Assembly (NCBI RefSeq): GCF_040954645.1
Contig: NC_092807.1
Location: 81,314,017-81,378,016 of the forward strand
Source of the DNA: Diabrotica undecimpunctata
Taxonomy: Eukaryota; Arthropoda; Insecta; Coleoptera; Chrysomelidae
DNA: 64,000 bases
Direction: 5' to 3'
The position numbers were made by a program, and so were the translations under genes. A model generated the notes under the pieces. That model made no database searches and was not told where the DNA came from. It worked only from the letters and a program-made list of their open reading frames with translations. Shown here one piece after another: positions 53,020 through 64,000 of this stretch (position 1 is the stretch's first letter; each line of letters starts with the position of its first letter).

Positions 53020-54250
53020 TTATTGGATAGAGTTGCTGTCCTCAGTAATAGAAGAGTTGTCTGTTCCATGTATCTTTTTTAAGATCCTTGAAATGTTGTT
53101 TTTAAGACGTCGGTCGTTTCTGTTTGTGTGTACCATTTGCAATTCAGCGCGAAGTCCTTCTAGGTCATTTGTATAATCCTTTGCTACGTTTTCAGGAAAC
53201 TTTGAACCTATAGCATTTGTAATATAGTCACATAGTTCTGTGTATTTTAGTGTGTAAGGAATAGTAGCTGACGATAAAATGGCTTCTATAGGTTTAATTG
53301 AGGTTTCGATGTTCAAAGCTTTTTTAATCCTTTTAGGTGCAGATTTCTTTGCAGGAATTATTATTTTTTGATTTTCTGACTATTATTTCAGGAGATGTTG
53401 ACATTTGTCTTTTTATAGAAGTATGTGATATTGTGTTGGTATTATTAGATAGTGATTCGGGTAGGTTTTGTGAGTTGGTAGAAGTATTTGGTAGTGGTCT
53501 AGTTGAAGAAGTAGCAGGAGTACTGGATTGATGAGCTGTTGGGGTTTTTGATGTAAGGGATGTTTTATTTATTGGATAATTTTCTGTTTCAGAAATATTA
53601 ACATGTATAGATTGAGATAGCTGGTCAATATTTTGTATATTAATTGGTTCGATAGTGCAGTTTTCATCTTTGTGTCCTGTGGTATTACATTTAGAGCAAT
53701 TTAGGCCATCTAAGGAAAGATAAATTCTGTAGGGGGTATTGTCATGAGATATTAGAAGTGAATTTGGGATATGATTATTAGTTGTTGGAGCAACAAGTAC
53801 TTGACGCCTAAAGCTTAATATAAGATTGTATTCAGATTCAGGCATACCATCTTTTAAAAATGTTATTTTAGACACTGCAATAAGCTCCGATTTTTTGAGC
53901 TCTTCTTCGATAACAGTGTTTGGAATACTGGGGCAGACATTTGATATCACTAGTCGGCTCGTAGGAGTAATTAATCTTCTAATTTCTATGTCGTTTCCTT
54001 GTATTTAAACGGATTTGTGATTATTTAGTAATTTTTCTAAGATTGTAGTGTTACTGAGATACATGCATCCTCTGTTATTTAAAATTCTGGACGCGAAGAT
54101 GATATTTTTTGGTTGTACCAAAGTTCCTAGTGCTGTTATGTATTCGTGTATTTTTATATCTGGCACTGATGACAAAACAATTGCTTGTTCTTTGGATGGA
54201 AAGTTAAAGTTACTTACGGCATTAGAGTAGGTTAATGTTGAAGAAGAGGT
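53020..54250 (-). pseudogene. I-clade gag, copy 2
   Basis: Blocks in order: NFPSKEQAIVLSSVPD, LGTLVQPKNIIFASRILNN, a TAA stop at about 54007, IEIRRLITPTSRLVISNV, AVSKITFLKDGMPESEY, LSFRRQVLVAP, a zinc knuckle CSKCNTTGHKDENC, a Ser/Thr/Pro-rich tail, a frameshift near 53330, and a helical C-terminus LRAELQMVHTNRNDRRL. The order matches copies 1 and 3. Confidence 0.78.
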
Positions 54251-54300
54251 TGGTGCTAAAGATGTTAATAATGGTTTGGTGATTACTGTGCCTGTTTTTA

Positions 54301-54749
54301 AATTGTTATCCTTTTTTAATTTTTAATTTCTTCATTTAATAGAATTATACTAAAGCCGATACTGACTTAAAGTAATTAAGCCGGCTTATCGGCGTTTTTA
54401 TTTGAAATAAAAATGGATCTTCTGTTGTTTAGTTTTCAATAAAATCCTTTAAATGGTTTTATCTGGATCAAATATAAAGTGTACTTACAATTTTTCTCTT
54501 CTGTAATTAGAAAACACTTTAATTTCACTCTTAGTACAAACTTGTATTTAAATTTTTGGTATAAACCAACAAAAAACACGTTTTATTCGGAGCTGAAATT
54601 TATCGACACCTTACTAATGAGTCTCGAACTCGTCCATTTTAAAGTTTATTTCATTGGATTTAAAGCAATACTGCATAATTTAAAATTAATTTTATTCGGC
54701 TAGTTTTTTTAAATTGTAGTGTGTAATAAAAACATACTCACATAGTGCT
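54301..54749. other. Spacer between two I-clade elements
   Basis: No coding motif. Contains a small inverted pair GCCGATACTG / GCCGGCTTATCGGC near 54355-54394. Could include 5' leaders of either neighbour. Confidence 0.4.
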
Positions 54750-55755
54750 TAAAAATTTGTTACTTTCCCCTAAGGGGACTGGCGTTGACTCGAGGACACT
54801 TTTAAGTGCCTCTAATAATATTGTTAAGTCATCTAAAGTAAAGGAGCCTAAAGAAAACGTGGTACCGTTGAAAAACAGAAGATTTAACAAATTCAGATAA
54901 GTATAATCTTGAAAATATTTTTGTGTATATTGAAAGGATAGATAACACCGATCTTGGTGTCTTGATATTACATCCAATTACAATAGGTCATATTTTGTAC
55001 AAAAAAAACTAGGAATTTCTAATATCCTTCAAGGGGAATTGGTAGGAACAGAATTAAGGTAGTAGTAGCTTCTATACATGATGCAAATAGTCCTATTAAT
55101 AATAGTAAACTAAAGGAAGAATATTTAAATGCCTTTATTCCGGGTCACTTATTAGAAAGCAAGGGGTTTGCTGCCTCAGTATGTTATTATAAATCGAGTT
55201 TTTTGTCCAGTAGAACAATTTATAGGTAGGATTACTCAGTGTTATAGGTGTTTGAGATACGGTCACATGTCAAAACAGTGTAGAAGTTCTCAAAATCTAT
55301 ATATTCGATGTGAAGAGAATAAAAATGAAAATCACTCTTGCGAAAATTCAAACATTAGTTGTATTCATTGTAAGAGTACTGAACATGTTTCGGTTTCAAA
55401 AAATTGCCCTTCTTACCAAAAACAACAAAAAATTAAAAATATTATGATTAAAAATAAAATTTCTTTTATAGAGGCCAGGGAAATTAATGAAAAATTAGTT
55501 TTATCCAACTACGATAAAAATTTTCCTAATATTACACAAAATAAAATGTCCCTAACATCTGCGCAATCTACTTCTAATGCAGCTACGAGTACTAATTTTA
55601 ATCCAACTTTTCGCCAAAACTCGAACAATTACTCAGTTCCTAACAAAAAAAGGAAAGCTAATTCTTCTCCTGCTGTATCTTCTAACTCTGTTCAGCCACC
55701 TCCCAAGTTTTTTTTTAAATATACGTACATTCGACGATTTGAAGTCTTTAGATAA
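54750..55755 (+). pseudogene. Gag-like ORF1, second I-clade family
   Basis: With frameshifts near 54900, 54985 and 55165, the frame gives KVKEPKENVVPLKNRRFNKF, IFVYIERIDNTD, IGHILYKKLGISNILQG and PQYVIINRVFCPVEQFIG, then three knuckles: CYRCLRYGHMSKQC, an imperfect one beginning IRCEENKNENHSC, and CIHCKSTEHVSVSKNC. The C-terminus is Ser/Thr/Asn-rich. This RNA-binding layout is usual for I-type gag. Confidence 0.75.
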
Positions 55756-55842
55756 TGAAATAATAAATCATGAAATTACTTCTGTATTGGAGGGTACAAA
55801 AAAGGTTACATAATTTTCCCTGTCTTAAATAGATTTAAAATC

Positions 55843-58800
55843 ATGCAATGGAATTGTAGATCTGCTGTCGCCAACAAAAACAGTTTAACACATTTTTTAA
55901 ATGAAAATGATATTGATGTTGCCTTGTTGAGTGGGACATGGTTTAAACTCGATAAACAATATAATTTTAAGGGTTATAAGATTGTTCGTTGCGACCGATA
56001 TGACGGTTACGCGGCAGTGGCTATACTTATAAAATCAATTCATCGTTTTGAAGAAATTTGTATTACACAAAATTTTAATGACGATATTCTTGTTTGTGAA
56101 ATCACTTTAAAATATAATAACTCTGTCATTAATTTTGCTTCAATTTATAGACCTCCAGATATTCGATCGACTTCCACAGATTGGTGTAAAATATTGGAAT
56201 AATTTAATTTTCCTTGCATTATAGGTGGTGATATGAATTCGCATAACAGCTTGTGGGGTTCACTTGAAAATGATGGCATTGGGCACCGACTTATTAATGC
56301 CATTGATACATTTGATTTAGTTGTTCTTAATAATGGCAAAGCAACCTGTCTAACCCGCCCGGATGTGACAGAATCTAGTGTTGATATTACGTTGTGCTCT
56401 CCTGATTTAGCAAAAGAAATTACTTGGGACGTCTTAGATGACACATTGGGATCGAATTATTATGTAGTTCAAATGAATCTTTCTTCTGTTAATTTTCGTA
56501 ATGAATACATTCTTCCAAAGTCCAAATGGAATGTTAAAGCTAATTGGACCCAATATTCTGATCTGATTGAACAAAATTTTCTTAACTATTCGGACAGCTT
56601 GTCTACCTCAGAGAAATATGACTTCCTAATGGAAAGTATTAATAATGCATCTTCTCAATCAATTCCGACATATAAACCCTTTAAAATTATTAAACAACCA
56701 CCTCCTTCGTGGTGGGATTTCGAATATGAACAAGTTGTTTCTGACAGGAAAGATGCTTTAAAAACATATAAAACTAACTCTAGTTTCACTAATTACGAAC
56801 GATGTCAGGACGTAATGGCTAAAATAAAAAAAGTTCTAAAACTAAAAACCACAGAAAGTTGGAAAAACTGGTGTTCATCCTTAAATAAAAATATGTCTAT
56901 TAAAAATGTTTGGAATGAAGCAAGGAAAATGCAAAGGAAGTATACTCCAAGTACTAATCTTTTTAATGATGAATTGATTAAAGTATTTTTTGACAAAATA
57001 GCACCTTCATCAGTTAATGCTGCCATAGAAATTCAATATAATCCAATAACTTCAAGTTTCTTTCTTCTAAATCCATTTACACGGGAAGAACTTGACTTTG
57101 CGCTAACTAATAGGTCCAACACCGCTCCGGGCTATGATGATATTAAATATCCCATGCTTAAAAATCTTATAGCGAATTATAAATAGCGAATAGCGAATAA
57201 TAAATATAGTGAAAAATGTATTACTTGATAGATGCAGAAATTGATATATTAAGAACTGTTATTGTCATACCAATCCTTAAACTAAATAAAGATTTCAACT
57301 TGGTACAATCATATAGGCCAATCTCTTTGATGTCGTGTGTTTTAAAGACTTTGGAAAGAATTATCAAAGTAAGACTAGAATGGTGGATAACTTATAATAA
57401 ATTAGCTTTTCAAAATTAATTCTCTTTTAAAAAAGGGGTTGGTTCTCTAGATGCTCTTAGTGCTCTTGTGGTAGACATAAACAATAATTTTGGCAGAAAC
57501 AATTACCTTTCTGCGCTTTTTATAGACGTAGAAAGTGCGTATGATAATATATGCCTTCCCATTTTAAGAGATAAGATGTTGAAATTATTACATATTCGAA
57601 ATCAGGTAGTCAACATGATTATTAAATTCTATACTAATAGAAAAATATTTGTAAGAAATTTTAATAACACAATTGTAGGTCCAAGGAATAACCACAACGG
57701 ACTTCCACAAGGCTCAGTTTTAAGCCCTTTTCTCTTTAATTTGTAGACTGCTGATTTACATCAATTAAGTTTTATTCACATTCCATTTAAAATAGTACAG
57801 TATGCAGATGACCTCGTCATATATACTGAAAATAAAAAATTTAATACCACTATGGCTTCTCTCAAAGACATCTTTGGTGTTGTTCATGATGGTCTTCAGA
57901 TTTCCTACTCCAAGTCTGAAATTTGTGTTTTCAGTAGACACAACATACCTAAATTAAGTCACATTGTTCATATAATTTTTCCATTAAAGACTCCGTCAAA
58001 TATCTTGGCATGGTACTTGATAGGAAATTGACATGGAAAATGCATATTCATTACATGTTAGACCGATGTATAAAGGGTTTAAATTTTTAAAAAATGGTTA
58101 CTAAGACTTGGTGGGGAGCTGGCGTTGAAACCGCTTTACTATTCTATCGTGCCTATATCAGGTCCATATTGGATTATGGATGTATCTTGTATGGCTGTGC
58201 TAGTTCACAGATTTTAAAGAAAAATAGATATCTTGCAGAACTCAGTCCTAAGTTCTGACAAATAAATATTGGTCGAAGAAAAATTTTCCACTACTGTGTA
58301 TCGCACTTCAATATAATCAAGATATCCTCAGTGATTTATATGATCCCAGCTCAACTTTCTTAGATCTTTATGAATAAAATTCATTGTTTCTAAATATCAA
58401 GATTGTAAAACCTTCATAAAGCGATAATTTTTACATTAACATTAACTTATTATACTCAATACTTGCAAGCTTTGATTAATCTGTGGCAATATATACCGAT
58501 GCTTCGAAGTCCAAGGATGGTGTGGGATGTGCTTTTTATATTCCCTCCAAAAATATTAATTATTCCTACAAACTGGATAACATATTTTCTATATTTAGTG
58601 CTGAAGCTATTGCAATCTACGAAGCGTTGACATTGTTATCACAGTCTACAATTGATTCTGCAATAATTATATCGGACTGCCTGTCTGTTTTAAATTCCTT
58701 GGTTTTGGCTAAATACCCAAGTTACTCCTCCAATTATATCATATATGCAATTAAAAAACGGATTTTAGAACTGCAAAATGTTAACAAAAACATTAATTTT

Positions 58801-59428
58801 GTATGGGTTAAAGCACATATCGGTCTCGAACATAACGGGTATGTGGATATGCTGGCAAAAAAAAATATAAACTGGTTTGACCAATAAACTACCTGTAAGT
58901 TTTTGTGATGCAGTAGTTTATATTAGAATGAAATATCTCAATATTTGGAACGAATGTTGGTTACAACATACTTATAACAACCCTTCTAGATACTGCAGTA
59001 TACAAAATCAATTACCGAATAAAACGTGGTTCCAGCCATATAATTATTCAAGAAAATATATCGCAACTGTAACACGTCTTAGATTTGGCTACGCCTGTTA
59101 TCCCACACATCTACATAAAATTCATGTTCTCGAAAGTGATCTTTGTCAAAATTGTGGCAAAAAAGGTGATTTAGATTATATTTTTTTCGAATGCCAAAAA
59201 TATAAGAATGAAACAGATCAATTTATTCAACAATTACATGATCTGAATATACAGGCCCCGTTTAATATCCTTAGTCTCTTAGCTAATGGAAATGAGAGAA
59301 TTTATAATGCATTAGTAAAATTTCTGTACCAAATTCCTGTAAAAGTACCAAAATTGTCTTGTAGTGTCAACTATCAAAAAAATATATGTATATGCAAAAT
59401 TGTGGTGAGCAACTTGGACAGTCCATAG
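55843..59428 (+). pseudogene. ORF2, second I-clade family
   Basis: Endonuclease: IMQWNCRSAVANKNSL, IYRPPDI, a stop at 56200, then GGDMNSHNSLWGS, and LGSNYYVVQM where an SDH is expected (lost). RT: RSNTAPGYDDIKYPMLKNL, stops near 57184, SYRPISLMSCVLKTLERI, FIDVESAYDNI, GLPQGSVLSPFLFNL, stop at 57744, then VQYADDLVIYTEN. RNase H (58483-58887): IYTDASKSKDGVGCAFY, SAEAIAIYEAL, IIISDCLSV and HIGLEHNGYVDMLAKK. The C-terminal zinc motif is LCQNCGKKGDLDYIFFEC, with Tyr in place of the usual His. The RNase H part is the best preserved. Confidence 0.8.
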
Positions 59429-59430
59429 CA

Positions 59431-60098
59431 AAGCAGCTGTCGGATTGAGTAGATAGCTGCTTAAGAGTTTGCTGTGGAACTCTGAGAACTTCATCATCTT
59501 GTTTGTATGTAAATATAGATTGGAATGTGTGGTATCCCTTATTTCATAGTAGATGTGTGTGAAAATTACTCTTCAGTATTCTTAAGAAATCTTGGACAAA
59601 CTGGTGAATTAACAAGAAAAGTTAAGTGTAAGTTAAAATTATATATTAATTCTTACAATTCTACTATAATTACATGCTGATAAATCGGTTTTATAAAAAA
59701 CAACACAGAATAAAGTGCTGACTAACCTCAAAATAAAAATAGAAAATCATTAGCAAAACTCATCTTTTTGTAATTCAATAAGAACTTTTGAAAAAAGACC
59801 GGCCCTGGCAAGGTACGGTTAAGTTGTACTGATAGCGTACTCCTAGTTTTTAATAAAAACAAGTGGTTTTATTAAATAGTTTTTTTAAAATTAAAGTGTT
59901 TATCTACTAGATACTACTACGTAAGTCATCTATACGTAATTATTATTTTATTATTGTGAAAAGAAAACGTCAAATAATAAATATACACTACCGTACAATC
60001 ATTTTGTGAGGTTAGCTGCTATAAGTAGCTTATAGTAGCATGCGATTGGTTTTTCATTTACCAGAGTCGGAGTAAGGCCTTCGCCACCGCAGCTTAAA
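59431..60098. other. Spacer, probably 3' and 5' untranslated regions of neighbouring elements
   Basis: No open frame with a motif. The last 60 bases before 60099 (GAGTCGGAGTAAGGCCTTCG) are more GC-rich and may be the leader of copy 3. Confidence 0.4.
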
Positions 60099-61636
60099 AT
60101 GACTTCACACAATGTAAACACACCTTCCGATCTAACCAGTCCAGTAAATCAACGTTTGAATATCACAAACAGTTATGCTTCAGCCGCTTCACATTCTTTT
60201 CCGAGTAAGAACCAAGCATTGTATTTAGTTGTATCGATAATGCTAAACTGCAGGATTATCTCATTCCTTTGGGTACAATCATCAACCCAAAAAATATTAT
60301 TTTTTCATCTAAATTATCTCATAATAGAATCTGCATGTATTTGGCAAACAAAACCGTAGTAGATAACTTCATGACACAACATGGCTCTATAGAAGTACTC
60401 GGCGAAGTTGTAACAGCACGAAGACTTGTCTCTCCAGCAGAAAGACTAGTCTTGTCTGGAGTCTGCCCGTCAATTACTCATCAAGTATTAGTTGAAGAAT
60501 TACAGAATATCGGTTTAAAGCTTATTTCCCCAATAACATTTTTGAAAATTAGCTCGACTCTTCCCGAATATATTCACATATTGAGCTTTCGGAGGCAAGT
60601 TTATATAAGCCCTATAACACCACCAATTCCAGATTCTATTCTAATAAATTTCGACCAAACACCTTACCGCATATTTTGTGTCACAAGGTACACTCACCTG
60701 CTTTATTTGCAAAAATACAGGACACATATCATTCCAATGCAAAACCCGTTCAGTAACGGAATCAACTCATATTGAGTCAAACAATAAAGTACCAAATCAA
60801 ACAGCTTTAACAAGTATACTACACAAGGTACCAAACACCCAGCAGTCATCAAATTATCCATTATCAAATCCGAGCATATCACCTACACCTACAAATCTCC
60901 ACGACAAAGAAACTACTAATACTCCTACTCATAGCAACACTTTTAATCAACCTCATTCAGCGGCAATACCGTTTTCACAAACTTCGGAAGCAATATTTTC
61001 CAATCTATCAGCTCCTTTTCCATTAGATACAACTGCAGAAAATTCTAATAAAACTGATACATCACCACAATTTTTTGAAACAACCAATTCAACCAATCTT
61101 ACAAATAAAACTACAAGCTCGACTTCTGTCACTACCAATGAGTTTGCTCCAGTACTTCCAAATGTAATAAAGCCACATCATCTAAGTGAAAACTCTAATA
61201 GCAATTGCAAAAACGCAAGTTCTTCCATAAAACGCAGTATTGGTGAGATCGACACGCCTCCTTCAGATTCAGCAATTTCATCAGAAAATCTGTTTGCAAA
61301 ACCCAAACTCTCTAAACCAAAAAACCGCGCTCATCTGAAGTTCAATCTACACGGAAAACTCTTGAAAATTTCATTGATAATCATATCCTACCATTCGTTT
61401 TAAATTTCCACCAATTGTCCTTACTGATTGATAATGTCCAAGGCTCCCCTGGTTTACTCCATCTTTTACAAAGCAGCTATCAATATGCAAATGACAGATC
61501 TACAAAAAGCAAGTTTACAAAACTTCAAAAGAAACTATACACCCACTTAGAGAAAAAGACTTCTGACTTAGATAGTGACTCTTCTGTAGACAATCGTTCA
61601 GTATCATCTAACTCCGAATCTGTTAACAACATTTAA
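60099..61636 (+). pseudogene. I-clade gag, copy 3
   Basis: Starts MTSHNVNTPSDLTSPVNQ, then SYASAASHSFPSKNQALYL; a frameshift near 60260 leads to GTIINPKNIIFSSKLSHN, VVTARRLVSPAERLVLSGV, LKLISPITFLKISS and LSFRRQVYISPI. A second frameshift near 60680 gives the zinc knuckle CFICKNTGHISFQC and a long Ser/Thr/Asn-rich region with ending PKNRAHLKFN. A third leads to the helical C-terminus (LLHLLQSSYQYANDRSTKS) and the stop at 61634. Confidence 0.8.
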
Positions 61637-61639
61637 CTC

Positions 61640-63877
61640 GATACTTCAATGGAACATTGATGGATTCTTCCATCGTCTCCCTATGCTACAGATTCTTTTA
61701 TCTTAATATTCTCCAGATATTATTTGTCTACAGGAGACAAACTTAAAGACCAATCAGTTGTACAATTCAAAAAATTTCACTTGTTTCCGCAAAGACCGTA
61801 CAGATGCAAGTCGTGCAAGCGGTGGTGTAGCAATACTAGTAAACAAATCCATCGAGGCGATACAAATTCCAATAGTCAGTGATTTGGAGGCCGTTGCTAT
61901 CAGAATCATATCTACCAGTTTAGTATCTATTTGCAATGTTTACCTTCCTTGTGACAAACAAGTAAGTTCTGATAGCCTTTGCAGGTTATTAGAGCAACTG
62001 CCACGTCCTCGTATAATTCTAGGCGACTTTAATGCTCACAACATAATATGGGGTTCAGATCACACGTCTGTCAGAGGTTCAAGTATTGCCGATATCTTAG
62101 ATCAACTTAATATAAATTTTCTGGTGGTAAATGATGGTAGCCCTACAAGATTCAATATTTCAACAGGATATTCCTCATGCATCGATTTAACTCTCTGCGA
62201 CCCAAATTTAGCTCATTGTCTCAGTTGGGACGCTCAAACCTATACATATGGTAGTGACCATTTTCCAATTCTAATTAGAAACCATAATTATCCCTCATCA
62301 GGGCCCATATTCATATCTAAGTGGAGAATAAAAAATTCAAATTGGCAAAAATTCTCCCAATATATCGATAATAACATTTTCAGTTTGGATATAACAGACG
62401 ATGTTAACTCGAATGTAGAACAGTTTAATCAACTTATCTTAAGCGCCGCCCACAAATTTATTGGTAAATCTAAATCTGTTAAAGGCCGATGTCCTGTACC
62501 ATGGTGGAATGACCGTTGTGCTACAGCAATCCGTGAAAGTAAATCAGCCCTAAACCGATACAAAAAACATAAAACATCCGAAAATAAATTAAAATTTAAA
62601 ATGCTAAAGGCAAGGGCACAGCTGTCAAAACGGCTAAACAATTTTCATGGAACAAATACGTATCGTAAATTAATAGCAATACTCCCCTCTCTGATGTCTG
62701 GAACAAAGTTAGGAAAATTTCTGGTTTACATACTTCATATAATTTCACAAGGCTAAAAGAAAATAATAATTTTATAACATCGAGCAGCGATATTGCAAAC
62801 ATTTTTGGAAGAATCTATCAAGGCCACTCATTGAATCAACAGTATACCTTCAATTTTCTCAAAGCACAAGAATTCGCCGAACAAAATCCCATTTATCTGT
62901 TTGAAGCACAAAACAATTCACTAAACCATCCCATCACTTTTCAAGAGGTGAACTCATCTATTCTTAACTTGAAGGACTCTAGTCCGGGGCCTGATGATAT
63001 TCCTTCAGCATTTATGAAACATCTCCCTGTTTCAGCCACAACGTATCTCTTAAACATATTCAACAGAATTTGGCTTCACCACCAATGGCAAGCTATTTGG
63101 TCAAATGCAATAGTCATTCCTTTCCTAAAAACTAATAAACCAAAATATGACCCAGAATCATATCGACCCATATCTCTGACATCGACAACCAGCAAATTAC
63201 TAGAAAATATTGTTAACTCCACACTATCATGGGTTTTAGAAAATTCTAATTTGTTAATCTCCGAGCAAAATGGCTTTAGAAAAGATCGGTCATCCACAGA
63301 CAACATTTTAGATTTGGAAAGTGAAATACATGAAGCTCTTGCTACAAACCAAAAATGTGTTGCTATATTTTTTGACTTAGAACGTGCATTTAATAAAGCT
63401 TGGAAATACAACATTTTAAGACAACTTCATAAATGGAATATTCAAGTAAAAATAAATAACATCTTTTCAAATATTTATAGTTTGGAAAATGGTACACCCC
63501 AAGGATCCATACTCAGTCCAACACTATTTCTGGTAGCAATAAACGACATCATCAAAAACATTCAAGCACCCTTACAGGCTCGTTTATACGCTGATGACCT
63601 AGTGGTATCTATTAAAGGTAAAAATATTTCCTCAATGTCAGCAATTCTTCAAAACTTTTTAGATACTCTCGAAAATTGGTCCAACTTTACAGGTTTTCAA
63701 TTTTCAGTAGAAAAATCAATAGGAGTCGTATTCTCTTCAAGCTCCTTGCCACAACCTCACATCTCACAACTAATCCTTTCCTGTAATAAAAGATTAAATG
63801 TTTTAAGATCTCTCTGTAATAAAAACTGGGGCTCAGACCAATCCACTCTACTCCTCCTGTATAAATCTTTAATACGT
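61640..63877 (+). pseudogene. I-clade ORF2, copy 3 (endonuclease, RT)
   Basis: Begins ILQWNIDGFFHRLPMLQ with a stop near 61708, then IICLQETN and a long open endonuclease frame: CFRKDRTDASRASGGVAIL, ICNVYLPCDKQ, ILGDFNAHNIIWGSD and YGSDHFPILI, all catalytic blocks present. A frameshift near 62700-62755 leads into RT: DSSPGPDDIPSAFMKHL, YRPISLTSTTSKLLENI, QNGFRKDRSSTDNIL, FFDLERAFNKAW, NGTPQGSILSPTLF, ARLYADDLVVSIK and FQFSVEKSIGVVF. A short deletion follows (PHISQLILSCNKRLN). Two breaks only, so it is the youngest of the three. Confidence 0.83.
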
Positions 63878-64000
63878 GTGATGGGTAGCTCTTTCGGGGC
63901 GACAGACTCAGTAAAACACAGGTTTGAAGTAAAAATAAATCTATTAATTTAGTATATCTACAATAAATAAAAATAAAAGGAATTCTACGTTGTATACTTA
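63877..64000. other. Unknown sequence interrupting copy 3 at the window edge
   Basis: The RT homology stops after SLIR, and TGTGATGGGTAGCTC follows, then GGGGCGACAGACTC and an AATAAATAAAAATAAAA stretch. The TG start could be an LTR end, but the second end is outside the window. Confidence 0.35.

Larger units (their letters stand above)
49155..54300 (-). mobile_element. I-clade non-LTR retrotransposon, copy 2
   Basis: From high to low coordinates: gag, endonuclease, RT, RNase H, and a 3' end (about 49150-49210) with CGCTAATAACC, GTTGATGCAG and an A-rich tail much like copy 1. The frame is broken in several places, and a (AT)n expansion sits in the ORF2 frame. The 5' limit near 54300 is approximate. 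Confidence 0.8.
54750..59430 (+). mobile_element. Second I-clade family, decayed full-length copy
   Basis: Gag with several zinc knuckles, then ORF2 with endonuclease, RT, RNase H and a C-terminal zinc motif, all in the plus direction over about 4.7 kb. Sequence motifs differ from copies 1-3 in every domain, so it is a separate family of the same broad group. Many stops. Confidence 0.75.
60099..63877 (+). mobile_element. I-clade non-LTR retrotransposon, copy 3
   Basis: Same family as copies 1 and 2, with the best preserved gag and RT of the three. ORF1 and ORF2 follow each other in plus direction. ORF2 is cut within the post-RT region at about 63877, where unrelated sequence begins, so RNase H is not in the window. 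Confidence 0.82.

Overview
The window looks like intergenic DNA from a large, AT-rich, repeat-filled animal genome, most likely an arthropod and probably an insect. The evidence is the mix of RTE, Jockey and I-clade retrotransposons, a Helitron, Tc1/mariner-type and Tigger/pogo DNA elements and a Ty3/Gypsy element. I found no host gene, tRNA, rRNA or CRISPR array. Beetle is a guess from the overall style, not a demonstrated assignment. Almost every recognisable reading frame belongs to a mobile element, and most are broken.

Layout. 1-1.8 kb: unannotated AT-rich DNA. 1.8-8.45 kb: an old RTE-like remnant split by a full-length but dead RTE element (1969-8331, minus strand), itself split by a 2.8 kb TA-flanked DNA element (2506-5312). 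8.98-18.07 kb: a minus-strand Helitron with both termini recognisable, whose helicase is interrupted by an intact 987-codon RTE element (10094-13213, plus strand) with a 13-bp target duplication. 18.3-26.4 kb: an RTE remnant split by a foldback element with near-identical 295-bp arms and hammerhead-like motifs, whose left arm is split by a complete-length Jockey element with a (GT)n tail. 26.45-33 kb: another RT remnant, a (CTAT)n-tailed 3' end and an I-clade element (copy 1).

33.2-38.1 kb: RTE fragments, a Tigger/pogo transposase start split by a 5'-truncated Jockey element, and a 5'-truncated RTE element. 38.1-39.65 kb: nothing recognised, ending in a long (AT)n tract. 39.67-48.3 kb: pieces of a mariner-like element on both sides of a Ty3/Gypsy element (40546-47626). 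One Gypsy LTR carries a Tc1-like element, and its last open frame encodes a macrodomain-like plus CCCH-finger protein. 48.5-49.05 kb: a second copy of the RTE 3' end seen at 37.2-38.1 kb. 49.15-54.3 kb: I-clade copy 2 (minus). 54.75-59.43 kb: a second I-clade family. 60.1-63.88 kb: I-clade copy 3, cut by a new unknown sequence at the window edge.

The genes do not act as a host pathway. Their relationships are those of insertion: target-site duplications, TA footprints and restored reading frames let the order of insertion be read at several nests. The observations most worth following are the macrodomain/CCCH frame of the Gypsy element, the foldback arms with hammerhead-like cores, the small GT-AG intron in the Helitron Rep/helicase gene, and the intact RTE copy.
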